Positions 26,248-33,651 of a stretch of DNA of 33,689 nucleotides are shown here, in pieces. The notes beneath the pieces are model-generated. The model saw only the letters and a program-made list of their open reading frames with translations, was not told where the DNA came from and made no database searches. The stretch is from Roseburia hominis (GTDB lineage: Bacteria; Bacillota; Clostridia; Lachnospirales; Lachnospiraceae), in NCBI GenBank assembly GCA_021771815.1, contig JAETOE010000038.1, forward strand, positions 1 through 33,689, given 5' to 3'. Both the position numbers and the translations under genes were made by a program. The first letter of the stretch is position 1; every line of letters starts with the position of its first letter.

Positions 26248-28051
26248 TGGAAGCATTCTCCTTTTGGCGCGGAATCAGAATGGACATGGTCGTGTACTCT
26301 CCCAATTTGCTTGTGATGGTGATGCCGTAGGAAGAGCCGAATTCATATTGAAGACGTTTGTGTACATTACTGATGCCGATTTCTTTGAAAAAGTCGGATG
26401 TATTCACCGATTCATCATTTAAGATTCTGGTTATCGTTTCTTCTGACATGCCGACTCCGGTGTCGGTAATGTCAATACGCAGATCATTTTCACCCGCCGG
26501 GTAAAGGTGGAGCGTAATCTCCCCGGAGGTTCCGGTCGGCTCGATGCCGTGGAAAATCGCGTTTTCTACAAGCGGCTGCAGCGTGAACTTGATGATCTGG
26601 CAGCTTAAGAGCGTATCGTCGTCCACAGTGACCGTCATGCGGATCGTGCCGCCGTAGCGGTATTGCTGGATCGTAAAGTAATCCTGTACGAGCGCAAGTT
26701 CTTCGCGCAGCGGGATCAGCAGCTTGGTTCCCTTGGCAATGCTCTTTAACAGGCGGGAAAGAGCGGTCGTCATTTCCATGATTCCGGTCGCCCCCTGGAT
26801 GGTAGCCATCCATTTGATGGAGTTTAACGTATTATACAGGAAATGCGGGTTGATCTGGCTCTGCAGTAGCTTGTATTCAAGATCGCGTTTCTGCTTCTCG
26901 TCCGCTAAGGTCGTCTGGATCATGCGGTCTACATTCTCGGCAAGATCGTTGACACCTTTTCCGATGTCGCCGAATTCGTGCGCCCATTCAATCGAGGTGT
27001 CCCTGGAAAAGTCGCCCTCGGAAATGCGGATCAGACGCCGTTTGATCTGCGCGACAGGCAGATTGATCGTGCGGTCAAGAAGCCTGTTTAGGAGAATACC
27101 GGACGCCAGAAGCAGAAGGAAAATCAGCATGAGCAGCAAAAGAAAGCCCGGCTGGTTCGGATACATTTGCTCGGGGGAGATGAGCTGGCTGACATAGCAG
27201 CCGGAGTGCTTTAGTTCTTCTGTCACGACTACATATTCCGTGCCGCCCGAATCACGGATGTGGCTCACGGAAGCGTTCGTGCTTTCCACTGTATAGGCGC
27301 TTGGGGAAAGGAGCGTGTAGTCGCAGTCCGCTTCCGTAAAGGTTCCGTCCGTATACAGATAGGTGTGTTCTCCCAGCGTGAGATAGAGCAGACCGCCGTC
27401 CCCGCTGTAGGTGTTTGACAGTGCATCGGCAAACAGATCGTCGCTTACTTCTATAAATATGTAGCCGCCCAGGCTCGAACTGAACTTGTAGGTGATCGGC
27501 TTGAGCAACGGCGTGATGGTCTTGGTTCTGCCGGGATAGAAGACGTCCGGCAGAAAGCCGATATTGTAGTCCTCATAATCGGGAGCAAGCAATTCCTCGT
27601 AGAAAGCCTGCCTGGGCAGGGAGTGCGCAATATTGACCGTGCTCGAATAGTTTGCCGCAACTACCTGAATGTAGCGTTCCGCAAGGTTCGTGATGACAAC
27701 GCGGTGGAGATAGGACGAGGAGGTGTTGGTCTGACAGTATTCCGCGAGCGCCTCATATGCTTCGATGCGCTTTCTGGTGGAAGCGTTGTCACTGGACTCT
27801 ACGAAAGCGTTGATCTTGCTGTTGGTCTGGCAGTAGCGCACCAGCTCGTCGATATTATTCAGTTCATTGTCGATATAATCGGATAAGAACAGAAGCTCCG
27901 TGTCCGTGGTCTGTATCAGGCTGCGCTTCAAAAAACGATGATAGGTGTAGTAACAGGCGAACGAGATGACAGCCCCCATTAAAATAGAAAAGGACAGCGT
28001 AATCAGAAGAAGCTGCTGCCTTATCGTGCGGTTGTGCTTTTTATGACACAT
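26240..28051 (-). CDS. Sensor histidine kinase, YesM type (system C)
   Basis: This 603-residue kinase pairs with the overlapping response regulator gene. It has a first helix at about residues 15-40 (LLLITLSFSILMGAVISFAC), an extracytoplasmic sensor with a Cache-like layout, a second helix (FLLLLMLIFLLLLASGILL), HAMP, the box SQINPHFLYNTLNSIKWM with likely phospho-acceptor H403, and a HATPase domain (LQPLVENAIFHGIEP; DTGVGMSEE). The ATG at 28051 is chosen because GAGGA lies six bases ahead; ATG 28078 has no ribosome binding site, and the frame upstream of it looks non-coding. It is divergent from the system C importer and probably senses the glycan that importer carries, either directly or through the binding protein. 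Confidence 0.93.
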   Translation of the reverse strand: MCHKKHNRTIRQQLLLITLSFSILMGAVISFACYYTYHRFLKRSLIQTTDTELLFLSDYIDNELNNIDELVRYCQTNSKINAFVESSDNASTRKRIEAYEALAEYCQTNTSSSYLHRVVITNLAERYIQVVAANYSSTVNIAHSLPRQAFYEELLAPDYEDYNIGFLPDVFYPGRTKTITPLLKPITYKFSSSLGGYIFIEVSDDLFADALSNTYSGDGGLLYLTLGEHTYLYTDGTFTEADCDYTLLSPSAYTVESTNASVSHIRDSGGTEYVVVTEELKHSGCYVSQLISPEQMYPNQPGFLLLLMLIFLLLLASGILLNRLLDRTINLPVAQIKRRLIRISEGDFSRDTSIEWAHEFGDIGKGVNDLAENVDRMIQTTLADEKQKRDLEYKLLQSQINPHFLYNTLNSIKWMATIQGATGIMEMTTALSRLLKSIAKGTKLLIPLREELALVQDYFTIQQYRYGGTIRMTVTVDDDTLLSCQIIKFTLQPLVENAIFHGIEPTGTSGEITLHLYPAGENDLRIDITDTGVGMSEETITRILNDESVNTSDFFKEIGISNVHKRLQYEFGSSYGITITSKLGEYTTMSILIPRQKENASNV

Positions 28052-28085
28052 TGTTTTCCTCAATACACATTTTTTCATATTTATA

Positions 28086-28114
28086 AGTATAGCAGATATC
28101 GAAATGATAGTAAA
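28086..28114 (-). promoter_or_regulatory. Promoter of system C kinase-regulator operon
   Basis: On the minus strand TTTACT (28114-28109) and TATACT (28091-28086) are 17 bases apart, and TGC directly before the -10 makes it an extended -10. The leader would be about 28 bases and includes GAGGA. Confidence 0.6.
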
Positions 28115-28231
28115 TGATGCAAAAGGCCAGTGGGAATGAAAAATATTAAGAATTATATGCAAAATATGAATATTCTGTAAAGAAAGATAAAATTTTGTAA
28201 GAACAAGAAATGGCATAAATTAAGTGAAAAT

Positions 28232-28268
28232 GTCCATTCCGAAAAGGCGCGGAATGCAATAAAATGGA
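28232..28268 (+). promoter_or_regulatory. Inverted repeat in importer upstream region
   Basis: CATTCCG at 28235-28241 pairs with CGGAATG at 28250-28256, and GTCCAT at 28232-28237 can instead pair with ATGGAC further on. The gap of 344 bases between the kinase gene and the binding-protein gene holds this repeat, the kinase promoter and the hairpin repeat at 28301-28390; no gene is seen. The importer promoter itself could not be placed with confidence. A TTGTAA at 28195-28200 with a nearby AT-rich box is the best weak candidate. Confidence 0.45.
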
Positions 28269-28300
28269 CTTACAACAGAGAAACGCAAGTGAATCTGAAA

Positions 28301-28390
28301 GGAAAACAAGGAGGAAAATCCTGCACAGCTTGCTGGGCGTTGCTCCATGCAGTGGCAGTCGCATTTTCCTTCGGAAAACAAGGAGGATAT
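28301..28390 (+). repeat. Hairpin repeat ahead of RBS, copy 1
   Basis: This is one of two related elements in the window (the other at 30952-31017). Both share the left block GGAGGAAAATCCT (28310-28322) and a 32-base right block (28359-28390) that ends in AACAAGGAGGATAT, the ribosome binding site. GGAAAAT on the left can pair with ATTTTCC on the right, and the same TTTTCC can pair with the GGAAAA just downstream across TTC. The two foldings exclude each other. In this copy the 14-mer GGAAAACAAGGAGG occurs at both ends, like a duplication of the ribosome-binding region. The central 36 bases differ from copy 2. Confidence 0.8.
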
Positions 28391-28395
28391 GGGGA

Positions 28396-29781
28396 ATGAA
28401 AAAGAAACTTGTAAGTATGTTAATGGTTGCTGCAATGATGACCACGATGGTAGCAGGCTGTGGGGACAGCGGTGCTAACGCAGACAGCGGCGATGGCAAT
28501 ACGCCGGCGGACAGCGGCACAGACAGTGCGGCAGCAGCGACAGAGGCAGCTCCGGCAGATGATGCGGCGGCAGAAGGCGGGGAGGCAGTTACCTTAAAAT
28601 GGGCGATCTGGGATCAGGAGACGACGACCTACTGGCAGGCATTGGCAGACGCCTACATGGTCGCAAATCCGAATGTCACGATCGAGATGGTAGACCTTGG
28701 TTCAGCAGACTATATGACGGTTCTTGCGACGGAGTTATCCGGTGAAGGATCTGATTTCGACGTTGTTACGATCAAGGATGTACCGGGATATGCAACACTT
28801 GTTCAGAAGAATGCAATTCTCCCGCTGGATGATTACATTTCCGCAGACGGTGTAGACCTTACACAGTATGCGGGCGTAACCGATCAGGTAACGGTAGACG
28901 GCAAGCTGTATGAGCTCCCGTTCCGTAACGATTTCTGGGTACTGTTCTACAATAAGGACATATTCGATGCGGCAGGCGTTGATTATCCGACCAATGATAT
29001 GACATGGGAAGAGTACGATGCGCTGGCAAGACAGGTCACGGATACGACCTTCGGCTCCCAGGTATACGGCGCGCACTACCATACATGGAGATCCACGATC
29101 GGTCTTATGGGCGTTCTTGACGGACAGCATACCATCTTAGACGGCGACTATTCCTTTATGAAGGATTACTACGACATGGTGCTTGCTGAGGAAGCGGACG
29201 GCGTGTGCAGAAGCTACTCCGATCTGACAACAGAGGGATTACATTATTCCGCAGCATTCACGACTGGTGATACGGCTATGCTGAATATGGGTTCCTGGTT
29301 TATTTCTACCATGATCAACAACCTTGCAAGCGGCGAGTATGACAGCAGCTTATGCGGTAACTGGGGTATCGTGAAGTACCCGCACGCTGAGGGCGTAGAG
29401 GCTGGTTCTACCTTAGGTACGATTACAGGTCTTGCTGTAACGGCGGCAACAGACACACCGGACGAAGCATGGAATTTTGTAAAATGGGTAAGCGGCACAG
29501 AAGGCGCACAGGTAATGGCTGACACAGGAAACTTCCCGGCGATCATGACAGACGAGGCTATGGAGACGATCACAGGTCTTGAGGGCTTCCCGGCAGACGA
29601 CAACTCCAAGGCAGCGCTTGAGGTATCCAACCTTTATCTTGAGGTACCATATGCAGAGAACGTATCTGAGATCAACTCTATCTTAGACACCTATCATGCA
29701 ATGATTATGAACGGCGAGTGCACCGTTGACGAAGGAATCGAGAGCATGAACAGTGAGATCGGTGCAATTCTCGGTCAGTAA
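28396..29781 (+). CDS. Sugar-binding lipoprotein (system C)
   Basis: This 461-residue CUT1 binding protein starts MKKKLVSMLMVAAMMTTMVAGC with lipid-modified Cys22, followed by an Asp/Ser/Ala/Glu-rich linker of about 45 residues and the binding fold. The ATG at 28396 lies nine bases after GGAGG; an upstream in-frame ATG at 28264 would translate the hairpin repeat and is rejected. Placement next to beta-glucuronidase, GH88 and lyase genes suggests that it binds uronic-acid-containing oligosaccharides, but the ligand is not visible in the sequence. The neighbouring kinase could read its bound state. Confidence 0.92.
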   Translation: MKKKLVSMLMVAAMMTTMVAGCGDSGANADSGDGNTPADSGTDSAAAATEAAPADDAAAEGGEAVTLKWAIWDQETTTYWQALADAYMVANPNVTIEMVDLGSADYMTVLATELSGEGSDFDVVTIKDVPGYATLVQKNAILPLDDYISADGVDLTQYAGVTDQVTVDGKLYELPFRNDFWVLFYNKDIFDAAGVDYPTNDMTWEEYDALARQVTDTTFGSQVYGAHYHTWRSTIGLMGVLDGQHTILDGDYSFMKDYYDMVLAEEADGVCRSYSDLTTEGLHYSAAFTTGDTAMLNMGSWFISTMINNLASGEYDSSLCGNWGIVKYPHAEGVEAGSTLGTITGLAVTAATDTPDEAWNFVKWVSGTEGAQVMADTGNFPAIMTDEAMETITGLEGFPADDNSKAALEVSNLYLEVPYAENVSEINSILDTYHAMIMNGECTVDEGIESMNSEIGAILGQ

Positions 29782-29807
29782 GATACACAGAAATACAGAA
29801 ATACAGG

Positions 29808-29840
29808 TCGGGGACCAGACACCTCTGGTCTCCGATTTTT
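29808..29840 (+). terminator. Hairpin terminator between binding protein and permease
   Basis: TCGGGGACCAGA at 29808-29819 pairs with TCTGGTCTCCGA at 29824-29835 with one G-T pair, followed by five T. It is the third example of a terminator at this operon position in the window. Confidence 0.9.
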
Positions 29841-29851
29841 AGAAAATGGGG

Positions 29852-29872
29852 AAGGAGAGAAGCCGTAGGCTT
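29852..29872 (+). promoter_or_regulatory. Unusual RBS with hairpin before permease start
   Basis: AAGGAG at 29852-29857 lies 29 bases ahead of the only usable ATG, and AAGCC (29860-29864) with GGCTT (29868-29872) forms a short hairpin between them. Folding would bring the site to about 16 bases from the start. An in-frame TAG at 29866 rules out a nearer upstream start. Confidence 0.45.
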
Positions 29873-29886
29873 TTTCGTATAAAGTT

Positions 29887-30936
29887 ATGGAAAAAATAAC
29901 CGCAGCAAACGTAGATACATACCAGAACGAGCTGGATGCGCTTATCGTAAAGATAAGGACAGAGGCGGACGAAAAGCAGAAGAAAAAGGATCTGAACCGT
30001 ATTGATCTGCTCCAGAGAAAAATCAGTGCATTCCGAACAGGCAGTAAGGTCAGCCGATCGACGAAGCGAGACCTTGTAGCGTACTCCTTCATCGCACCGA
30101 ACTTTATCGGTTTTGCTGTATTTACGCTGATTCCGATCGTGTTCGCATTTTTGCTCGCATTTATGACATGGGATGGTTCCAATCCGATTGAGTGGGCGGG
30201 ACTTGGCAATTTTTCAAAGCTTGCATCGGACACACATTTCATTGCAGCGCTCAAGAATACGATTATTTACTGTATCGGAACGGTTCCGCTTACGATGATT
30301 ATGTCGTTGGCGCTTGCAATCATTTTGAATCAGAAGGTAATCGGGCGTGGAATTTTCCGTACCCTGTCCTTCTTCCCGTATGTAGCGTCTCTGGTGGCGA
30401 TCACTTCCGTGTGGAAGATGCTGTTCCACCCGTCCAAGGGACCGATCAACAACATGCTGCTGACCGTGTTCGGCGTTGCACAGGAGAATTTGCCGCAATG
30501 GTTTTCCGGCGGTCTGGTCATGGTTTCAATGATCCTGTTCTCCGTCTGGAAATACATGGGCTACTATATGGTTATCTATCTGGCCGGTTTACAGGGAATC
30601 TCGGGAGAGCTTTATGAGGCGGCAAGCCTTGACGGAGCAAATACCTGGCAGAAGTTTCTCTATGTGACATGGCCGCAGTTAGCCTCCACCACATTCTTTG
30701 TTATCGTTATGCTGACAATCAACTGCTTTAAGGTGTACGACGTTGCAATCATGCTTGCCGGCGGTGGAAAGGGCGAATTGACATTGAATTCTACCGTTCT
30801 TGTTTACTACATTTACGAAAAGGCATTCGTGGAGTGGAAGCTTGGTTACTCCAGCGCGATCGCAATGGTACTGTTCGCACTGGTACTGGTCGTAACGCTT
30901 ATCCAGTTCCGTGGACAGAAGAAATATGCAGCGTAA
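29887..30936 (+). CDS. ABC sugar permease, MalF type, N-terminally extended (system C)
   Basis: This 349-residue channel subunit has an unusual charged N-terminal extension of about 60 residues (DALIVKIRTEADEKQKKKDL and LQRKISAF), likely helical and cytoplasmic, before the first membrane helix (FIAPNFIGFAVFTLIPIVFA). The EAA loop is near residue 244 (YEAASLDGANTWQKFLYVTW). The start at 29887 is forced by an upstream stop and the lack of internal Met codons before the first helices. The ribosome binding site is poor. The second permease follows after the hairpin repeat copy 2. Confidence 0.92.
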   Translation: MEKITAANVDTYQNELDALIVKIRTEADEKQKKKDLNRIDLLQRKISAFRTGSKVSRSTKRDLVAYSFIAPNFIGFAVFTLIPIVFAFLLAFMTWDGSNPIEWAGLGNFSKLASDTHFIAALKNTIIYCIGTVPLTMIMSLALAIILNQKVIGRGIFRTLSFFPYVASLVAITSVWKMLFHPSKGPINNMLLTVFGVAQENLPQWFSGGLVMVSMILFSVWKYMGYYMVIYLAGLQGISGELYEAASLDGANTWQKFLYVTWPQLASTTFFVIVMLTINCFKVYDVAIMLAGGGKGELTLNSTVLVYYIYEKAFVEWKLGYSSAIAMVLFALVLVVTLIQFRGQKKYAA

Positions 30937-30951
30937 AGTTGTGGTATGACA

Positions 30952-31017
30952 GGAAAGGAGGAAAATCCTCTGCTCGCCAATGGGCTCGCATTTTCCTTCG
31001 GAAAACAAGGAGGATAT
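30952..31017 (+). repeat. Hairpin repeat ahead of RBS, copy 2
   Basis: This is the second copy of the element at 28301-28390, shorter in the middle. GGAGGAAAATCCT lies at 30957-30969 and the shared 32-base right block at 30986-31017. GGAAAAT (30960-30966) can pair with ATTTTCC (30990-30996); alternatively TTTTCC (30991-30996) pairs with GGAAAA (31000-31005). GGAGG at 31009-31013 is the ribosome binding site of the next permease, six bases from its ATG. Confidence 0.8.
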
Positions 31018-31019
31018 AT

Positions 31020-31856
31020 ATGAAATCGGCACATAAAAAAGCGGTTTTCTCAAAAGTAATCATATATGTAATATTAATTATTATAGCGCTTGCAATGCTT
31101 GTTCCGTTCTTGTGGATGCTTTCTGCTTCCATCAAGAGTGACCGCGAGGTATTCCAGTATCCTTTCGTATGGATTCCGGAAGTCCCGAAGTGGAGCAATT
31201 ATTCAGAAATCTGGACGAAGATTCCGTTCGGTAAATTCATTCAGAACACAGTGTTCTTAACACTTGTCGTAACCTGTCTGCAGCTCCTTACGAGTTCCTT
31301 TGCGGCATATGCGTTCGGCAAGCTGAAGTTCAAGTACAAGAATGCACTGTTCATGGCATATCTTTCCACGATCGCAATGCCATGGCAGGTATACATGGTT
31401 CCGCAGTTCATCATGATGCGTAAGATGGGCTTAAATGATAAGCTGCTTGCAATCATCTGCTTACAGGCGTTCTCGGCATTCGGCGTATTTATGATGAAGC
31501 AGTTCTACGAGGGCATCCCGGACGAACTGTGCGAGGCGGCCAGAATCGATGGCATGAGCGAGTACAAGATTTATGCAAACATCATGCTCCCGCTCTCCAA
31601 GCCGGCGCTCTCGACACTGACGATCTTCACATTTGTAACAACATGGAACGATTACCTTGGACCATTGATCTACTTAAAATCGCAGGAGAAAAAGACCATC
31701 CAGTTGGGTCTTAAAATGTTCATCGGACAGTACTCCTCCGATTACGGTCTGATTATGGCAGGATCGGTAATTTCCCTGATTCCGGTACTTATCGTATTCT
31801 TGATTTTACAGAGATACTTTGTAGAAGGCGTTGCTTCTACAGGATTGAAGGGATAG
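31020..31856 (+). CDS. ABC sugar permease, MalG type (system C)
   Basis: This 278-residue channel subunit has about six helices and an EAA loop near residue 172 (CEAARIDGMSEYKIYANIML, then PLSKPAL). The C-terminus ends in EGVASTGLKG. The ATG at 31020 follows GGAGG by six bases; the open frame extends upstream to 30834 inside the previous gene and is rejected. It completes the system C importer; again no ATPase gene is present. Confidence 0.93.
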   Translation: MKSAHKKAVFSKVIIYVILIIIALAMLVPFLWMLSASIKSDREVFQYPFVWIPEVPKWSNYSEIWTKIPFGKFIQNTVFLTLVVTCLQLLTSSFAAYAFGKLKFKYKNALFMAYLSTIAMPWQVYMVPQFIMMRKMGLNDKLLAIICLQAFSAFGVFMMKQFYEGIPDELCEAARIDGMSEYKIYANIMLPLSKPALSTLTIFTFVTTWNDYLGPLIYLKSQEKKTIQLGLKMFIGQYSSDYGLIMAGSVISLIPVLIVFLILQRYFVEGVASTGLKG

Positions 31857-31910
31857 GATAATAGTAGAATGATTACGAAAGGGCTGTTAAAAACGCCCTC
31901 CCTAAAAGAA

Positions 31911-31993
31911 AAATCGCCCAGACCGTGAGGTCAATGGCATTAAGTTAAGGGCGATTTAGAGAAGTTAGTACCGTTTTTCGGTATTAACTTCTC
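31911..31993 (+). repeat. Multi-hairpin structured region after system C
   Basis: AAATCGCCC (31911-31919) pairs with GGGCGATTT (31949-31957), enclosing a small hairpin GACC-GTGA-GGTC (31921-31932). Directly after it GAGAAGTTAGTACCG (31959-31973) pairs with CGGTATTAACTTCTC (31979-31993) with one G-T pair, followed by a T-rich tail. It may end system C transcription, or may belong to the end of the insertion sequence. Confidence 0.7.
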
Positions 31994-32053
31994 TTCTTAT
32001 ATCCAGCTAACTACTAAAAATGATATCTAAAAGCATTATTTTCACGACAAATA

Positions 32054-32073
32054 GACAAGGAGATTTCCTTGTC
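32054..32073 (-). terminator. Possible terminator after transposase gene
   Basis: GACAAGGA (32054-32061) pairs with TCCTTGTC (32066-32073) around four bases, 26 bases after the transposase stop. The tail read on the minus strand is TATTTGTC, a weak T run. Confidence 0.4.
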
Positions 32074-32098
32074 AAAATAAATTCTATTTTATTCAAAT

Positions 32099-33436
32099 TT
32101 ATGCTACTCTATACATGAAACTTATTGCTTGTTTGACTTTCATATCACGAGGTCTTGAACGCCCAGGGCGAATAGGCGTAACATATCTTGCAATAAGTAT
32201 TTCAATATCAGGTGGGATATTTTTTCCCAATAGGAATTCTCGGCATATATGTACTGAGACGGAAAAATTGACTTTATAGCTATATTTTCTGTTTCCTTTT
32301 TCTATGACTACGTGCGAGGTAATCAGTTCTGAAAAATTGTACATTATTAGACCGGCAAAGATTTCTTGGAGAATATATTCCACCTTTTTTGCATGGAAAT
32401 GAAGTAATCCAACAGTGTATTTTAAATCTCTGAATGAGGTTTCGATTCCCCACCGCATCCCATAAAGCTTCTTTAATTCTTCAGGTGGAAAGTCATCAGA
32501 ATTTAAGTTTGTCACAACCACTTCATAAGAATTCTCTGAAATCGGGAACCGAACAATTCTAAAAGGTAGATTATATAATACAGTCTCATCAGATTTTTTG
32601 CTTGTCGAAGGCAGATAATCAAAAGTTCTATTATGTGGAATTCTTCGATATTTATTTTTCATCTGAAATAAATTCTTCATTTCATTCGTCTGTTTACGAG
32701 TCAAATTTAAATCAATATATTCATCAAACTCTTCTTCATTAGGTAATTCCAGACCATCTACTATACCTGTTTTATATTTCCCAAAGTCCTTTACGCGTAT
32801 TAGATAAAACCACCCCTTTTCTTGAACGTGTGCCATGACATTATAAGATTCATAACCTCTATCCATTATTACAATCGCTTTATCGTCAATAATAGATCTA
32901 TCAACCATTTCTGTTAAAGCTTTCTTTTCAAATGCATCTTTACGTTTAAAAACAATTACGTCTTCGTAGGTATGAGCTAAGAGATTGTATAATACGTTCA
33001 GGTGAAGAAGGTTATAAGGTTTTACACCTTCTTTGGGTATGAAAAGAGAATCTATATCTTTGAGGTTAGTTGGTATTTGAATGTCTGATCCATCAACAGC
33101 TAGAAGTCTATAGCTCTTATAATTATCCTTTTTAGAAGTTTGAGAAACAAAATCATGAAAAAGCTTTTCGAATGCAAGCGGAAGTATTTTCTTTCGTTGC
33201 TGCACAAAAGCGGATGATGTTGCGGTTGATGCATCACATCCAAACAATCTTAATAATTCGTTTGTCAAAGTTGTCCCCTCCATTGTCAGTAATGACAAAA
33301 TCATTTTTTCGTATGGTATTTTTCTGTTCCTTGAAAAATCAACATTTGGGTTAGAAACAAGACCAGTCAAATCTTGTTTCTGTTTATTGATTATGCTGAG
33401 CAATAAATTTTTTAATTCTAGAGATTTTTTATTCAT
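32099..33436 (-). CDS. IS4-family DDE transposase
   Basis: This 445-residue protein has the IS4-type DDE layout. D115 lies in LLAVDGSDIQIP, D192 in IVIMDRGYESYN (the DRGY box), and E332 in YGMRWGIETSFRDLKY (the YREK-like box). The long gap between the second and third acidic residue fits the beta-strand insertion domain of the family. It appears intact, with AAGGAGG seven bases ahead of the ATG. Two inverted repeats lie upstream, one covering the ribosome binding site. It is convergent with system C and A/T-rich, so it was probably acquired independently. Confidence 0.92.
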   Translation of the reverse strand: MNKKSLELKNLLLSIINKQKQDLTGLVSNPNVDFSRNRKIPYEKMILSLLTMEGTTLTNELLRLFGCDASTATSSAFVQQRKKILPLAFEKLFHDFVSQTSKKDNYKSYRLLAVDGSDIQIPTNLKDIDSLFIPKEGVKPYNLLHLNVLYNLLAHTYEDVIVFKRKDAFEKKALTEMVDRSIIDDKAIVIMDRGYESYNVMAHVQEKGWFYLIRVKDFGKYKTGIVDGLELPNEEEFDEYIDLNLTRKQTNEMKNLFQMKNKYRRIPHNRTFDYLPSTSKKSDETVLYNLPFRIVRFPISENSYEVVVTNLNSDDFPPEELKKLYGMRWGIETSFRDLKYTVGLLHFHAKKVEYILQEIFAGLIMYNFSELITSHVVIEKGNRKYSYKVNFSVSVHICREFLLGKNIPPDIEILIARYVTPIRPGRSRPRDMKVKQAISFMYRVA

Positions 33437-33446
33437 GCGGTGTCCT

Positions 33447-33478
33447 CCTTGTAAATAGATGATTTTCTAATTACAAGG
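33447..33478 (-). promoter_or_regulatory. Hairpin sequestering the transposase RBS
   Basis: On the minus strand CCTTGTAA (33478-33471) pairs with TTACAAGG (33454-33447), and the second arm runs straight into the AGGAGG ribosome binding site. RNA made by read-through from outside would fold this way and hide the site. Confidence 0.6.
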
Positions 33479-33522
33479 GCCGCTTTAGCTACTCTTAAAA
33501 ACAATCAATAGCTAAAGCGGCC
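33478..33522. terminator. Perfect 14-bp inverted repeat with T run
   Basis: GGCCGCTTTAGCTA (33478-33491) pairs exactly with TAGCTAAAGCGGCC (33509-33522) around 17 bases. On the plus strand GCATTTTTT follows, making it a candidate terminator. On the minus strand it forms a large hairpin ahead of the transposase gene. Confidence 0.65.
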
Positions 33523-33563
33523 GCATTTTTTAATTGGTTTGTCAATACTTTTTCTCATAAAAA

Positions 33564-33621
33564 AGTGTGCTGAGCACACTCTCAGCTCCCCTGCCCCTCA
33601 ATCTTGAGGGGTGGGGTTTTT
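33564..33621 (+). terminator. Two hairpins with T run near right edge
   Basis: AGTGTGC (33564-33570) pairs with GCACACT (33574-33580). Then CCCC and CCCCTCAA (33588-33601) pair with TTGAGGGG and GGGG (33604-33616), followed by TTTTT. The second is a strong terminator-like structure. It could instead be the end structure of the mobile element that begins beyond it. Confidence 0.6.
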
Positions 33622-33651
33622 CTTTGCCTTTATTTATTGTAAAATTCTATT

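Larger units (their letters stand above)
32054..33522 (-). mobile_element. IS4-family insertion sequence (ends not resolved)
   Basis: The span covers the transposase gene and the hairpins closest to it on either side. The region is clearly richer in A and T than its neighbours. I searched both flanks (31857-32098 and 33437-33600) for matching terminal inverted repeats and for a target duplication and found none that convince, so the true ends may lie outside the span, or one end may be lost. Confidence 0.5.

Noticed and set aside
28107-28118. 12-mer ATAGTAAATGAT shared with 2749-2760 as a common regulator site
   Set aside because: The copy at 28107 covers the -35 of the kinase promoter in an AT-rich stretch and lacks the palindrome, so chance similarity is likely.
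31857-33600. Terminal inverted repeats of the IS4 element
   Set aside because: Comparison of the two flanks by eye gave only 6-base matches, no better than chance.
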